DNA of 64,000 nt from Rhizobium sp. CIAT894 (GTDB taxonomy: Bacteria > Pseudomonadota > Alphaproteobacteria > Rhizobiales > Rhizobiaceae), in assembly GCF_000172795.2 (NCBI RefSeq), contig NZ_CP020950.1, positions 310,001-374,000 of the forward strand, in the 5' to 3' direction. Positions 8,521-20,301 of this stretch are shown piece after piece. The notes below the pieces were generated by a model. It made no database searches. It saw only the letters and a list, made by a program, of their open reading frames with translations, and was not told where the DNA came from. Both the position numbers and the translations under genes were made by a program. The stretch's first letter is position 1. Every line of letters starts with the position of its first letter.

Positions 8521-10011
8521 TCAACGCTTGCCGAAGCTGCCGGCGACCGCGCCGACAAAGTTTTGCATGGCGTACCCAGTCTCGTTCTCGCTCTTGGTAT
8601 TCGTCAGTTCTTCTTCCACCGCATGCTGGCATTCCCACGGTGCCGGCTCCCGCACCTCCATCCAGATCGGATTGTAAATAGCAAGATCGATCTGGCGAAC
8701 GAGCTCCACCATGCCGTCATAGCCGGCATAGGGGTGGTGGCGTTCCTGGTTGATATCGAGCCAAGGTGTCTTGGCCTTCAGCGCGATGAATTGCGTGCGC
8801 CCGCCAGACAACATGATGTCGGCTTTACCGTCGGCGAGCATGTTATAAAGCTCGCGCGGCGCCATCGACTCGAACAGGTGGTTTTCGTCTTTCAGGAGTT
8901 GCTTGATACGTTCCTTGTCTTTAGGCGTGGATTTCTTGACCGAGGTGCCCACGATCTCGATGCCCACCTCCATCAGCGCATGGACAACCGACCAGGACTT
9001 GACGCCGCCGGTGTTGAGCAACACGCGCTTGCCTTCAAGCCTTGGTCGATATGCTGCGAGTTTCATCCAGGCAATCGCCTCCTCCTCCGCGATCAATGCC
9101 TCGGTGCGCTCGAGGATTTCGGGATCCGCCCCCTGCATCACGAGCAGCTTGGCGATCTGTCTGAGTGCTTCCGAGGTGTCGGTAATTCCGTAAAAGGAGC
9201 CTTCGAAGAACGGGATATCCCAGAGCTCCTCCATTTTGCGGGCGAGGTTGATGAGTGCTGTCGAGCACACCAACATGGACGCCTTGGCGCGATGCGCAGA
9301 AGCAATGTCAAGATATCGGGCGTCTCCTGGAATGCAGGCCCTTACTCTGATCCCCAGCCGGTCAAGAAGCGGCTTCACCAGCCAAAACTCGCCGGATAGG
9401 TTGAACTCACCAATGATATTGATGTCGTAGGCGGTCACGTCGTTCGGCTCTACGCTGCCGATCACATGATCGAGCAACGCTTCACCGGCGAGCTTATTGC
9501 CAAGGTTCTTGGAGCCGGCAAAGCCCGGTGCGTTGACCGGCACCACCGGAAGGCCGAATTTTTCCGCGGCCCGCTTGCAGACGGCCTCGATGTCGTCGCC
9601 GATCAATGCTGTCACACAGGTCGAATAGACGAAAACCGCCGGTGGAGCATAGGCCTCCTTGATCTCGCGGATTGCTTTAAAAAGTTTCCGCTCGCCGTGC
9701 CCCATCACCACTTCGGTTTCAGTGAGGTCGGTCGTGAAACTTGTGCGCCAGAGCGTTGGACCTGAAGAAGCCGATCCGCGGTTGTCCCAGGAATTGCCCT
9801 CACAGCCGAGAGGCCCATGGATCAGGTGCGCGACGTCGGTGATCGGCTGCAGCACGATCTTGGCGCCATCGAAAGCGCATCCGCCGGCTGCCGCCCCGGG
9901 GATCAGCGGCTTCGAACAGCCATTTTTGCGCGCCTTGGAATCCTTGCTGCGGTTCTTCTCGCAGGCAGGCTCGTCAAAGACATCCTGGACTTTAGCATTG
10001 AGCAAGGGCAT
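8521..10011 (-). CDS. nifE: FeMo-cofactor scaffold subunit NifE
   Basis: Alpha-like subunit of the NifEN scaffold, homologous to NifD. 496 residues from ATG 10011, which has GGAG 7 nt upstream; a TTG four codons earlier is less likely. Cysteine-bearing motifs for the cluster between subunits are visible ([45 protein letters not shown]), as is the C-terminal DINQERHHPYAGYDGMVEL. It lies 58 bp after nifK in the same operon. Intact by length. Confidence 0.95.
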   Translation of the reverse strand: MPLLNAKVQDVFDEPACEKNRSKDSKARKNGCSKPLIPGAAAGGCAFDGAKIVLQPITDVAHLIHGPLGCEGNSWDNRGSASSGPTLWRTSFTTDLTETEVVMGHGERKLFKAIREIKEAYAPPAVFVYSTCVTALIGDDIEAVCKRAAEKFGLPVVPVNAPGFAGSKNLGNKLAGEALLDHVIGSVEPNDVTAYDINIIGEFNLSGEFWLVKPLLDRLGIRVRACIPGDARYLDIASAHRAKASMLVCSTALINLARKMEELWDIPFFEGSFYGITDTSEALRQIAKLLVMQGADPEILERTEALIAEEEAIAWMKLAAYRPRLEGKRVLLNTGGVKSWSVVHALMEVGIEIVGTSVKKSTPKDKERIKQLLKDENHLFESMAPRELYNMLADGKADIMLSGGRTQFIALKAKTPWLDINQERHHPYAGYDGMVELVRQIDLAIYNPIWMEVREPAPWECQHAVEEELTNTKSENETGYAMQNFVGAVAGSFGKR

Positions 10012-10069
10012 TGCGGTCTCCAAGTTCAGATGAAGGCGGCCGGCCTCACAAGGCCGACCGCCGCCGCTC

Positions 10070-11611
10070 CTAGCGGGTCAGGTCGTAAGAATAGTCCGTC
10101 ACACCCGGCTCGCTCGTCTCGCGATCGAGCTTGTCGAAGATCTTGTCGAGGATCGTCGTCAGGACGCGCAGGCCGCCCTGGTAGCCCATGAGCGGGAAAC
10201 GGTGGTGATGGTGCCGGTCGAATATCGGAAAGGTCAGCCGGATCAATGGGGTGCCGGTGTCGCGCTCGAGATACTTGCCATAGGAATTGCCGATCATCAG
10301 ATCAACCGGCTCGGTAAAGAGCAGCGAGCGCAACGCCCACAGGTCCTTGCCCGCCCAGACCTGGGCATCCTTGCCGAAGGGCGAGGATGCGAGCAACGCC
10401 TTCATCTCGGCTTCCCAGGCCGACGTGCCGTTGGTAGCAAGGCAGTGGGTCGGCTCACCGCCGGTTTCCAAGACGAACCGGGCAACGGCGTAGACGAAGT
10501 CAGGATCGCCGTAGATCGCGTATTTCTTCCCGTGCAGCCAGGCTTGGCTATCTGCCATAGCGTCGACGAGACGGCCGCGTTCCAGGCCGATTGTCGGAGG
10601 AATTTCCTTGCCGGTAATCTCCGAGACCTTCATCAGGAATTCGTCGGTCGCCTGAACACCCAGCGGATAATGGAACGAAGCCGTAACCTGACCGACCTCC
10701 TTGCAATATTCCAGCGTTTTGCGCGTGTTATAGTGCTGCAGCGACAGGGTCGCTTCGGCATTCAACGCCGTTTTCAAGTCCTCGATCTTCGTGCCGCCGT
10801 CATACATGCGGTACGTACCGTCAGACGGCGTGTCGAACTGGTCGGAGGCATCCTGGATGAAGATGTAGGATACGCCCATCATGTCGAGCAGGCGCTTCAG
10901 TTCGCGGTTGTTGCCGACGCAGAAGCCGTCGAAGCCGGGAATGATGTTGATGGCTTGAGCAACCTCCTTCCGCTCGTTGCCTTTCCAGAAGTTCTCTAGA
11001 ATGCCCTTGATCATGCCGTCATAGCCATCGACGTGGCTGCCGACGAAGGCAGGCGTGTGGGCGAAAGGAACATCGAAGTCGTGCGGGACCGACCCTTCGT
11101 TCTTTGCGTTTTCGATGAAGCCGTGGAGGTCGTCTCCAATGACTTCGGCCATGCAGGTGGTCGAGACGGCGATCATCTTCGGATCGTAGAGCTTGTATGT
11201 ATTGGCGAGCCCGTCGACCATGTTCTTCAACCCGCCGAACACCGCCGCGTCCTCCGTCATCGAGGACGAGACCGCCGATGAAGGCTCCTTGAAGTGACGC
11301 GACAGATGCGAACGGTAATAGGCGACGCAGCCCTGGCTGCCGTGGACGAAGGACATCGTTTGCTCAAAGCCTGCGGCTGCGAAGACGGCACCGAGCGGCT
11401 GGCAGGCTTTGGCCGGGTTCACGACCAGGGCTTCGCGGCCCAGGTTCTTTTCGCGATACTCCCAGGTCTTCGTGAAGTCGTTTTGATCGGCAACGACCTG
11501 ATCCGGGTGGGGGCATTCGAAATTGGCTTTCTTCTCGGCGAGCATCTGCCTGTATTCCGGCTCGCGGAACAGGGGAGCATGGTCGAGAACTTTTTCCGCC
11601 GACTGCGGCAT
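10070..11611 (-). CDS. nifK: nitrogenase MoFe protein beta subunit NifK
   Basis: Beta subunit of dinitrogenase; with NifD it binds the P-cluster. 513 residues from ATG 11611 ([11 protein letters not shown]), which follows GAAAGGTG. Upstream in-frame codons lie in the nifD-nifK spacer. P-cluster ligands sit in [39 protein letters not shown] and [13 protein letters not shown]. The C-terminus has [19 protein letters not shown]. Usual length for rhizobial NifK; no lesion seen. Confidence 0.97.
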   Translation of the reverse strand: MPQSAEKVLDHAPLFREPEYRQMLAEKKANFECPHPDQVVADQNDFTKTWEYREKNLGREALVVNPAKACQPLGAVFAAAGFEQTMSFVHGSQGCVAYYRSHLSRHFKEPSSAVSSSMTEDAAVFGGLKNMVDGLANTYKLYDPKMIAVSTTCMAEVIGDDLHGFIENAKNEGSVPHDFDVPFAHTPAFVGSHVDGYDGMIKGILENFWKGNERKEVAQAINIIPGFDGFCVGNNRELKRLLDMMGVSYIFIQDASDQFDTPSDGTYRMYDGGTKIEDLKTALNAEATLSLQHYNTRKTLEYCKEVGQVTASFHYPLGVQATDEFLMKVSEITGKEIPPTIGLERGRLVDAMADSQAWLHGKKYAIYGDPDFVYAVARFVLETGGEPTHCLATNGTSAWEAEMKALLASSPFGKDAQVWAGKDLWALRSLLFTEPVDLMIGNSYGKYLERDTGTPLIRLTFPIFDRHHHHRFPLMGYQGGLRVLTTILDKIFDKLDRETSEPGVTDYSYDLTR

Positions 11612-11734
11612 AGTAAGCACCTTTCTTTTCATCGCGCCGCACCGGTGGCGGCAATGGGATGTCATCTGTCACGAGTGCGGATCAAGTCCGATGGGAAGAG
11701 CCTGGCCTGCCCCTTCCCAAGACAGGCCAGGCTC

Positions 11735-13237
11735 TCATTCGGCCGCAACCGCCTCAGCTGGCGCGGCCTCTTTTTTCCAGGGGACGTCGTAGAGATCCCA
11801 CACCGGATTATTGATGGCCAGATCCATGTCGCGGGCGAATATGGCGAAGCCGTCATAGCCGTGATACGGGCCGGAATAATCCCAGGAGTGCATCTGGCGG
11901 AAGGGGATGCCCATCTTCTGCACCGGATACTTCTCTTTAATGCCGGACCCAACAAGGTCGGGGCGGATGCCTTCGATGAACTTTTCCAGCTCGTAACCGG
12001 TCACGTCGTCATAGATCAGCGTACCCTTGTTCACATAATGGCCGGTGCGCTGATAGTCGTCGTTGTGGGCGAACTCGTAGCCGGTGCCGACGATCCGCAT
12101 GCCGAGGTCCTCATAGGCCGTGATGACGTGGCGAGGACGCAGGCCGCCGACATAGAGCATCACCGTCTTGCCTTCGAGGCGCGGCCGGTACTTGTCGACG
12201 ACAGCATCGACCAGGGGCCGGTACTTGGTGATGACAGCCTCGGTCTTGTCGACGATTTCCGGACCGAAGTGCTTGGCTATTTCGCGCAGGGAGGTTTCGA
12301 TCTGGGACGGACCAAAGAAATTGTATTCCATCCACGGGATGCCGTATTTTTCCTCCATGTGCCGACAGATGTAGTTCATCGAGCGGTAGCAGTGGATGAG
12401 GTTCAGCTTGGCCTTTGGCGCGCGCTCGACCTCAGCGAGCGTGGCATCACCCGACCAGTTGCCGACCACGCGCAGCCCCACCTCCTCCAATAGAATGCGC
12501 GTAGCCCACGCGTCGCCACCGATATTGTAGTCGCCGACGACGTTGACATCGTAAGGGCCGGTCTCAAACTCGACTTCGTTCTTGTCGAAAACCCAGTCAC
12601 GGATGGCGTCGTTGGCGATGTGGTGGCCGAGCGATTGCGAGACGCCGCGGAAGCCCTCGCAGCGCACCGGCACGATCGTCTTTTCGTGCTCCTTGGCCTT
12701 CTTGCGCGACACCGCCTCAATGTCGTCGCCAATCAGCCCGATCGGGCATTCCGACTGCACGCTGATGCCGTTGTTGAGGGGGAAAAGCTCCTCGATCTCG
12801 TCGATGACCTGTTCAAGCTTCTTGTCGCCGCCGAACACGATGTCCTTTTCCTGGAAGTCTGAGGTGAACTGCAGCGTCACGAACGTGTCGATGCCCGTCA
12901 GGCCGACGTAGTAGTTGCGGCGTTGCGACCAGGAATAATGACCGCAACCGACCGGCCCGTGCGAGATGTGGACCATGTCCTTGACCGGCCCCCATACCAC
13001 GCCTTTGGAACCGGCATAGGCGCAGCCGCGGATCGTCATCACGCCCGGAATGGACTTGATGTTCGATTTGACGTCGCATTCGGAAAGGGCCTTCGGCTCA
13101 TCGCCAGGCTCGTCGCCGCTCGTTGCGACGCTGAGGTGCTTCTTGCGGCGCTTCGCCGCCTTGTCTGGATATTGCGCTAATACTTCCGCAATGAGCTGTT
13201 CATGCAAAACGCTGTCATTCTCGTAATCAAGGCTCAT
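11735..13237 (-). CDS. nifD: nitrogenase MoFe protein alpha subunit NifD
   Basis: Alpha subunit of dinitrogenase, carrying FeMo-cofactor. 500 residues from ATG 13237 (MSLDYENDS), which is preceded by a GGGGGC-rich ribosome site. P-cluster cysteines occur in the [14 protein letters not shown] and [11 protein letters not shown] segments and in [13 protein letters not shown]. The cofactor ligands are the Cys in [10 protein letters not shown] and the His in [15 protein letters not shown]. Lies 107 bp after nifH and 123 bp before nifK. Confidence 0.97.
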   Translation of the reverse strand: MSLDYENDSVLHEQLIAEVLAQYPDKAAKRRKKHLSVATSGDEPGDEPKALSECDVKSNIKSIPGVMTIRGCAYAGSKGVVWGPVKDMVHISHGPVGCGHYSWSQRRNYYVGLTGIDTFVTLQFTSDFQEKDIVFGGDKKLEQVIDEIEELFPLNNGISVQSECPIGLIGDDIEAVSRKKAKEHEKTIVPVRCEGFRGVSQSLGHHIANDAIRDWVFDKNEVEFETGPYDVNVVGDYNIGGDAWATRILLEEVGLRVVGNWSGDATLAEVERAPKAKLNLIHCYRSMNYICRHMEEKYGIPWMEYNFFGPSQIETSLREIAKHFGPEIVDKTEAVITKYRPLVDAVVDKYRPRLEGKTVMLYVGGLRPRHVITAYEDLGMRIVGTGYEFAHNDDYQRTGHYVNKGTLIYDDVTGYELEKFIEGIRPDLVGSGIKEKYPVQKMGIPFRQMHSWDYSGPYHGYDGFAIFARDMDLAINNPVWDLYDVPWKKEAAPAEAVAAE

Positions 13238-13344
13238 GGGCCCCTGCCCCCTTTCAAGGTTCGGGTTAGGTCGTCGTCGCCGAAGCGGCTTTCTTGGAAG
13301 GACGCGCTGGCGCAAGGGCCAGCGCGTCCTGTCGACAGCGGCAG

Positions 13345-14434
<1,090 letters not shown>

Positions 14435-14659
14435 AAGCTGACAGACGGTGTCGTGATGGCATCACTTGCACCGCTAGGTCGACCGCGACTATCAGCAGGA
14501 CAACGGATCCGAAAACTGGAGACAATCGCACCCAGCTCCCAATCGAAAAATGTTGAAGCTTTCGATCCTGACCTGCCACTGACGGCGATTAGAGCCTCGG
14601 CGGTTTTTGAACCGCTCCCAAACGTTGGACCACCGGATGCTAGAGTTTTCCGGCTTCAT

Positions 14660-15474
14660 TCAGGGAGGCGGGCTGGTTGCGCACCCTGAATTCACCAACG
14701 AGATCGGCACCTTGTTGCCGATCGCACCATGAGGTCTTTCCTCATTGTAGTATCTACGCCAATCCTCCATCTTTTCGCGGGCATCCGCAAGGGTCAGGAA
14801 CCAATGCTGGTTCAGGCATTCTGCACGGAAGGGCCATTGAACGCTTCGATGAAGGCATTATCAGTTGGCTTGCCGGGGCGTGAGAAGTCCAACGTCACGC
14901 CCTTGGAATAGGCCCACAGGTCCAAGTCGCGCGACACGAATTCCGTCCCTTGGTCGACACGGATCGTTTTCGGATAGCCGGCTTTTTGGCACACCCGTTC
15001 AAGGGTTTGCACAACGTCTTCGCCTCTATAGCTATGACGTGGATCAAGCACCGGCACGTAGCGCGAGAAGGTGTCGACCACCGTCAGCACGCGCAGTTTC
15101 TTACCCGTTGCGAGTTGGTCATGGACGAAGTCCATCGCCCAGACGTCGTTGGGTCCGACGGCCATGTGCCGATCCTCGCGAAGCTTGGCTTTTACCCCCC
15201 GCTTCGGTGTCTTGTTCCGCAACTGTAGCCCCAAGTCCCTGTAAATGCGGTAGGTTCGCTTGATGTTGGTGCCCCAACCCACGCGTTCCAACAGCACATG
15301 CACGCGGCGATAGCCGTACCGCACACGGATCTCGCAGATCTCGCGAATACGACGTTCCAGACCGGCCTGATCAGCACGGCGAGAGGTATAGTGGTGAGTT
15401 GATCGATCGAAGTTCAACGCTCCACAAGCACGCCGGATCGAGATCGCCCAATCGCGGCACATGCCTTTCACCAT
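14660..15474 (-). pseudogene. IS3-family transposase OrfB, frameshifted
   Basis: The integrase core is well preserved (MCRDWAISIRRACGALNF, then AMDFVHDQLATGKK, DTFSRY, DQGTEFVSRDL and the FIEAFNG segment with the last catalytic Glu). At about 14840 one base is missing relative to the expected GRFRAECLNQHWF reading, so the main frame ends early in SVQNA. The other frame then continues to the normal end (MEDWRRYYNEERPHG ... CATSPPP, stop at 14660). The element is probably no longer autonomous. Confidence 0.8.
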
Positions 15475-15494
15475 CTCCCGCTTCCGAGCAGGCC

Positions 15495-15761
15495 TTAGAG
15501 CTTTCGGCGGATGACATCCTGCAACATCTCGCGGTCCAGCGTTAGATCCGCGACGATCTTCTTCAGGCGCGAATTCTCGTCCTCGAGCTGCTTCAACGGT
15601 TTCATCTCCGGTGGCAGCATGCCCGCGTATTTTTTCTTCCAGTTGAAATAAGTCGCTTGGCTGATCCCCGCCTTCCTGCAGATTTCAGCAACAGACACCC
15701 CTTCATCACCTTGCTTCAGAATGAACCCCTTCTGAGCGTCCGAAAACTGCGATGCTTTCAT
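15495..15761 (-). CDS. IS3-family transposase OrfA
   Basis: An 88-residue DNA-binding protein with an N-terminal helix-turn-helix (FSDAQKGFILKQGDEG, VAEICRKAGISQATYFNW) and a C-terminal leucine-zipper-like helix (LKQLEDENSRLKKIVADL). Standard size for IS407-type OrfA. It precedes orfB on the same strand, and the full transposase would normally arise by programmed frameshifting. Confidence 0.88.
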   Translation of the reverse strand: MKASQFSDAQKGFILKQGDEGVSVAEICRKAGISQATYFNWKKKYAGMLPPEMKPLKQLEDENSRLKKIVADLTLDREMLQDVIRRKL

Positions 15762-15849
15762 CGTCTTCTGGTCCTTTCCCAGCCAGGAAAATGCACCGGA
15801 AAACTCTAACCAAAACTGGTCCAGTTTGAAGGGTTCAGATCAGGTTCAG

Positions 15850-15978
15850 ATCAGTCTTATTCCGCAGCTGCAGTCCCAAGTTTCTGTAAATGCGATAGGT
15901 TCGCTTGATATTGGTGCCCCAACCCTCGCGTTCAAAAGCACATGCACGCGACGATAGTCGTAGCGCACCCGCGTCTCA
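15850..15978 (-). pseudogene. fragment of a second IS3 OrfB
   Basis: The DNA is a close but not identical copy of part of the OrfB at about 15210-15340 (shared GTAAATGCGRTAGGTTCGCTT and GGTGCCCCAACCC segments). It ends exactly where the inverted repeat of the neighbouring IS5 element begins, so that insertion probably cut a related IS3 copy. Confidence 0.7.
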
Positions 15979-16770
15979 GAGCCCGATTCAAAAGTTCATT
16001 CGTATATCCAATATCTTGCGATGCGCCTTGTGAGCATTCTGATTGAAGCGATTTGCGCCCATGCGGTTGCGCTTTCGATCGATTTCTCCCAATCCTTGGC
16101 GAGACGGCGGCAGCGTCCAAGCCAGGCGAAAGTTCTTTCCACCACCCATCTCTTGGGCAGGACGACGAAGCCCTTGGCGTGATCCGAACGCTTGACCATT
16201 TCGATCGTCCAGTCACCATGGCCGCACATTGCTCGCCTCAACTTGGCTCCGGCGTAGCCACCATCTGCGAAGATGTGGCGCAGCCACGGAAAACGGCGGC
16301 GGATCGCCTTGCGGACATGGGGTGCGCCGTCGCTACGCTTTGGCTGTCGATAATCCCTGCCGTCGGTTGCGCCTCCCCTCGATTTCCCGCGCCGCCATCA
16401 CCAGAAGCTGGTTGATGCTCTGCCACAGTCCGATCGCGCGCCAAGCGTAAAAATAACCGCGCACTGTCGAAACCGGCGGAAAATCGCCCGGCAGCATGCG
16501 CCATTGGCAGCCGCTCGAGGCGATACAGAGGATCGCCTCCACGACCGAGCGCATATTCGTCGTCCGACGCCGCCCGCCACGACGCGCTGGCGGGATCAGC
16601 GGTTTGATCAACGCCCATTCCCGGTCCTTAAAATCACTTGGAAAACGAAGCACGTCTCGGTTATGCTCAGGGCGAGCGATAGCAGTCCAGCTCATCGAAA
16701 CCCCATTTGATTTAGCACCAATAGGGAATCACAACTGCCTGTTATCCTTAACTTCTTTTAAATCGGGCTC
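15979..16770 (-). mobile_element. IS5-family element with decayed transposase
   Basis: About 790 bp between inverted repeats GAGCCCGATTYAAAAG at 15979-15994 and 16755-16770. The transposase frame (minus, 15996-16695) starts with MSWTAIARPEHNRDV, has RRGGRRRTTNMR, GCQWRMLPGDFPPVSTV and IDSQSVATAHP, and ends with RWVVERTFAWLGRCRRL. It is split by frameshifts around 16350 and 16240, so no single full-length protein is made. Confidence 0.8.
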
Positions 16771-16972
16771 TTAGGCAATTTCGGCGGAGGACAGATTATC
16801 AAATATACCGGGCATTACCACTTGGTGTATTCTGCGTGCTTCGCGGCTATACTAGCCATATTTGCTGTATCAATACTTATTCCATCGGATACGACCGAGT
16901 CTAATACCGGAGAAAAGATCGCTTAACCGCCCGAATCATTTAAAAAAATATTACAGATAGTGGAGGAAGCCC

Positions 16973-18589
16973 GTGGGCTTACGTATAATCGCGTGTTCTG
17001 CTCCCCAGTTTTCTCACGGCGAGGCGGGCGAAATGGCATTATCAAGCGCCGATCCGGCAAGCCTCTACAATGCCTGCAGATATGCTGCGTCACTGGCATC
17101 CAAGGCGAAAGGTGCATGGGGCGAAAGCAATTGGCGCGGCACCAGGAGTGACAGGCGACAATCAACGCTTCTGCTATCTGACATGGACGATGTGCAGCGA
17201 AGGCTAACGCCGCTATTAGTCCGGGTCCGGCCCAATTTAGTTCTCATAGGAGCGATGTCGATATGCTTCCGTGGTGCGATTGAGACAGCGAAATACATCA
17301 GAGAGTTTCTAGGCGATGACGTTTGTATCGTTCTTGGCGGTCGCCACGCCACCGAAACAATATATCGGGATGACGAAAATCGTGTAAGACATCATCTGGC
17401 GTCCCCTCTGCGGCTAATTGCTGACGGAAAAGTTTCCAACTGTTTCGACATCGTGCTCTCCGGAGATGGTGAACACTTTATCGCGGAAATTGGGTGCGTC
17501 GTAGCTTCCTTGGAAGCAAGAGGTTTTTCGCCAAGGGAGGCGAAATTCTTATTGGGCCACCTGACGACCACCCCGGGGCACTGGATCGCCGGCACAATCA
17601 TGGACGATCAGGTCCACACTGTGTGCTCTTCGGGCATGCCGCTCGATTGTAATGGGATGCCATCCCCAGCCGAAATGTTCGGAGTTACAACTAGGTTTGA
17701 CGTGTTTGGTGGCGCGCCTACCGCGCACGTCTTCAGCGACATCGGGCGTGGATGTATCTATGATTGTATCTTCTGCAGTGAGAGGATCAGCGTTGTCGGG
17801 CCTCCTCGACAGTTCAAGACAAGCCCCCACCGGTTATGCGGCCAACTCGCAGCAGCCCGCCGCGTAGTCAAGGCAGATTACGGCGAAAACTTTCCTGTCT
17901 CGGCGTTCATTGAAGACTCAACTCTTCTTGGATGGAATTCGGCCCTCGTAGCCCAGTTTGAAAAGGTATTCGACCCAATCGAAAATCCTGTGCGGCTTGG
18001 CGGACAAGCGACCATTGACCAAATCGTTAATAACCCAGCCCTTGCACGAAGACTAGGCCGCATGGGCCTGGAATATCTTTTCATCGGGGTCGAGACACCG
18101 CGCCCAGAACTTGTTGGAGGTCTTCACAAGAACATCGCCACCAAGAAGGGTTCGTGGATGGAACGCGCGGACAAAGCAGTTGAGATATTGTCCGAAGCCG
18201 GAATCAAGGTTGGGGTATCCCTCCTATTTGGCATGGGCGAGGGAGCTGCTGAAAGGCAGCAATTGTTTTCGGCCTTAGAAAGCTGGCGGAAAACGGGCGC
18301 TCTGATCACAATCAGCATGAACTGGGCCGTCCAACACCCTTTGAGAAACACGGTTCAGGGGAATGAATATACCTATTTGGATTGGGCGGTGTCGCCCGGT
18401 CCCATGCTGTCGTTGTTAAGGAATTTTGGCGAAGCCTCTGAGATCTATCCAATTGCCGGCGGTACAAACCCAGACGAATCCGCCGTAAAGGATATTCTCC
18501 AAGCCACCACGGAGATCATGGCTATGCCGCCTGCACACCCAATGCAAAAGCAAGAAGCGGATCATGTCCCAGGACGTGGTGTAGCTTAG
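16973..18589 (+). CDS. B12-binding-domain radical SAM protein, 3' end altered by IS256
   Basis: 538 codons from GTG 16973, with GGAGG 6 nt upstream. The N-terminal half has a cobalamin-binding-like Rossmann segment (VRPNLVLIGAMSICFRGA, then DDVCIVLGGRHATE at about residues 85-125). The core has the radical SAM cluster CX3CX2C (C261, C265, C268 in GRGCIYDCIFC), then a TIM-barrel GLEYLFIGVETPRPELVGG and GVSLLFGMGEG. Family members do radical methylations or rearrangements on natural products; the substrate is unknown. The last four codons lie in the left repeat of an IS256 element, so the native C-terminus has been replaced. Confidence 0.8.
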   Translation: MGLRIIACSAPQFSHGEAGEMALSSADPASLYNACRYAASLASKAKGAWGESNWRGTRSDRRQSTLLLSDMDDVQRRLTPLLVRVRPNLVLIGAMSICFRGAIETAKYIREFLGDDVCIVLGGRHATETIYRDDENRVRHHLASPLRLIADGKVSNCFDIVLSGDGEHFIAEIGCVVASLEARGFSPREAKFLLGHLTTTPGHWIAGTIMDDQVHTVCSSGMPLDCNGMPSPAEMFGVTTRFDVFGGAPTAHVFSDIGRGCIYDCIFCSERISVVGPPRQFKTSPHRLCGQLAAARRVVKADYGENFPVSAFIEDSTLLGWNSALVAQFEKVFDPIENPVRLGGQATIDQIVNNPALARRLGRMGLEYLFIGVETPRPELVGGLHKNIATKKGSWMERADKAVEILSEAGIKVGVSLLFGMGEGAAERQQLFSALESWRKTGALITISMNWAVQHPLRNTVQGNEYTYLDWAVSPGPMLSLLRNFGEASEIYPIAGGTNPDESAVKDILQATTEIMAMPPAHPMQKQEADHVPGRGVA

Positions 18590-18624
18590 ACGACCACGGC
18601 TCATCCCAGAGGGCCGGATGAGTG

Positions 18625-19413
18625 TCAGCTTGCTGCTGGCAGGCTGATGAGGGGATCATCGCTCATTGTGGCGATTGTCTCAAGTGTCATGTAGCGGGAT
18701 CGCTGGACGGCCCATTCATCGTTCTGTTCGAGCAGCAGCGCACCGACCAGGCGCACGATGGCGTCGTCGTTGGGGAAGATGCCGACGACCTCTGTCCGCC
18801 GCTTGATCTCGCCGTTCAATCGCTCAATCGGGTTGGTCGAGTGAAGTTTGGCCCAATGCTGCTTGGGAAAGGTCATGTAGGCGAGCACGTCTTGCTCGGC
18901 GCTGTCCATAAGACTAGCGAGCTTCGGTACCTTTGGCCTGATCTGGTCGGCGACGTTGCGCCACTGAGCGCTTGCCGCCTCCGGCGTGTCCTGAGCGAAG
19001 GCCGTGGCAATGAAGGCGGAGACAACTCGGCGTCCGCTCTTTCCAGCATGAGCCAAGGCATTGCGCATGAAGTGGACCCTGCAGCGCTGCCAGGTGGCGG
19101 AGAGCACCTTCGATACTGCGGCGTTGATGCCCTCATGCGCATCGGAGACAACGAGCTTCACGCCACGCAGACCCCGCCTGGTCAGCTTTCGAAGAAACTC
19201 GGTCCAGGTCGCCTCGGCCTCGGACGTGCCGATCTCCATGCCGAGCACCTCGCGTCGACCGTCGGTGTTGACGCCGACGGCGATGATTACGGCGACGGAG
19301 ACAATACGACCATCGCGCCGAACCTTGAGGTAGGTCGCATCGATCCACAGGTAGGGCCATTCTCCTTCGATGGGCCTGTCGAGGAAGACCTTCACCTTCG
19401 CATCGATCTCCTC
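18625..19413 (-). pseudogene. IS256 transposase, C-terminal part
   Basis: About 260 residues of a mutator-type transposase: IDATYLKVRRDGRIVS with the first catalytic Asp, VVSDAHEGINAAVSK with the second, and STNPIERLNGEIKRR with the catalytic Glu. It is separated from its N-terminal part by the IS66 element; reading through EEIDAKVKVFLDRP would rejoin the two halves. Confidence 0.9.
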
Positions 19414-19421
19414 GCACAGCC
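19414..19421 (+). repeat. 8-bp target duplication, left copy, of IS66
   Basis: GCACAGCC here is repeated exactly at 22229-22236 and brackets the IS66 element. An 8-bp duplication is the known hallmark of IS66-family transposition. Confidence 0.9.
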
Positions 19422-19510
19422 GTGAGCGTCCGGTGAGCGGATTTTGGTTCGGCGCGGAATTGGCGCAAGTTACGACACAGATGATTCATTTGTGACGTAA
19501 CAGGGTATGA

Positions 19511-19897
19511 ATGGCCAAGGTTGAGATCCTGACGGGTGCCGAGCGACAACGTCGATGGTCCACTGAACTGAAGCTTTTGATATTGCAAGAAGCGTTCGGC
19601 GTGGATGGCAGCGTTTCGGATGTAGCGCGCCGGCACGACGTTCTTCCGCAACAGATATACGCTTGGCGAAAGAAGTTCTCGCGACCCGAATTGAACCCTC
19701 CACAGACCCCATCGTTCATCCCGGTGTCGCTTATCGGAGCATCGGAGAGCGTGAGTGACGGTTCCAAGAGGAGCGATGCTCGGTCGAGATGCAAAGACGT
19801 TGAAATCGTCCTGAGGAATGGCCGCTTACTGAGAATTGCAGCGGACATGGATCTCGAAGTGCTATCGTCGCTTGTTGCTTGTGTGGAGGCAGCATGA
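19511..19897 (+). CDS. tnpA: IS66 accessory protein TnpA
   Basis: A 128-residue protein with an N-terminal helix-turn-helix (RRWSTELKLLILQEAF, VSDVARRHDVLPQQIYAWRKKF) typical of IS66 TnpA. It is required with TnpB for IS66 transposition. Its stop overlaps the tnpB start (ATGA at 19894). Confidence 0.9.
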   Translation: MAKVEILTGAERQRRWSTELKLLILQEAFGVDGSVSDVARRHDVLPQQIYAWRKKFSRPELNPPQTPSFIPVSLIGASESVSDGSKRSDARSRCKDVEIVLRNGRLLRIAADMDLEVLSSLVACVEAA

Positions 19898-20241
19898 TCG
19901 GGCCTTCTGGAAATGTGCGGGTTTATCTGGCCTGCGGAGTGACCGACATGCGGCGTGGCATTGATGGACTGTCGGCGTTGGTTGAGGCGGTCATAAAGGA
20001 GGCGCCGGGTTCTGGCGCGATCTTCGGCTTCCGCGGAAAACGCGCTGATCGGATCAAACTTTTATGGTGGGATGGCCAAGGGTTCTGCCTGTTTTACAAA
20101 ATTTTGGAACGCGGATACTTTCCCTGGCCGACGGCGAAAGATGGCGTTGCGCCCCTGACGCAGGCTCAGCTTTCGATGCTTGTGGAGGGGATCGACTGGC
20201 GCCGACCTGCGTGGACTTCCGCGCCCGGTCGAACGGGTTAA
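19894..20241 (+). CDS. tnpB: IS66 accessory protein TnpB
   Basis: 115 residues from ATG 19894, which overlaps the tnpA stop. It has the IS66 Orf2 signature: VYLACGVTDMRRGIDGLSAL, FGFRGKRADRIKLLWWDG and GFCLFYKILERGYFPWP. Full length. Confidence 0.92.
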   Translation: MIGPSGNVRVYLACGVTDMRRGIDGLSALVEAVIKEAPGSGAIFGFRGKRADRIKLLWWDGQGFCLFYKILERGYFPWPTAKDGVAPLTQAQLSMLVEGIDWRRPAWTSAPGRTG

Positions 20242-20301
20242 AAGCTATATTTTGCAAGGACATCCGGGGCATGATGCTAGCGTTTCCGGCGCAAATCGGC
20301 T

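Larger units (their letters stand above)
14626..15823 (-). mobile_element. IS3-family (IS407-type) insertion sequence
   Basis: About 1.2 kb, bounded by imperfect 28-bp inverted repeats. Both ends start TGGACCA and carry TAGAGTTTTCCGG eight bases further in (14626-14653; complement at 15796-15823). It contains overlapping-style orfA and orfB on the minus strand. The flanking bases show no clear target duplication. It sits about 300 bp upstream of the nifH promoter region. Confidence 0.85.

Noticed and set aside
8503..9399. 298-codon plus-strand frame opposite nifE
   Set aside because: Antisense shadow of nifE without its own ribosome site or homology.
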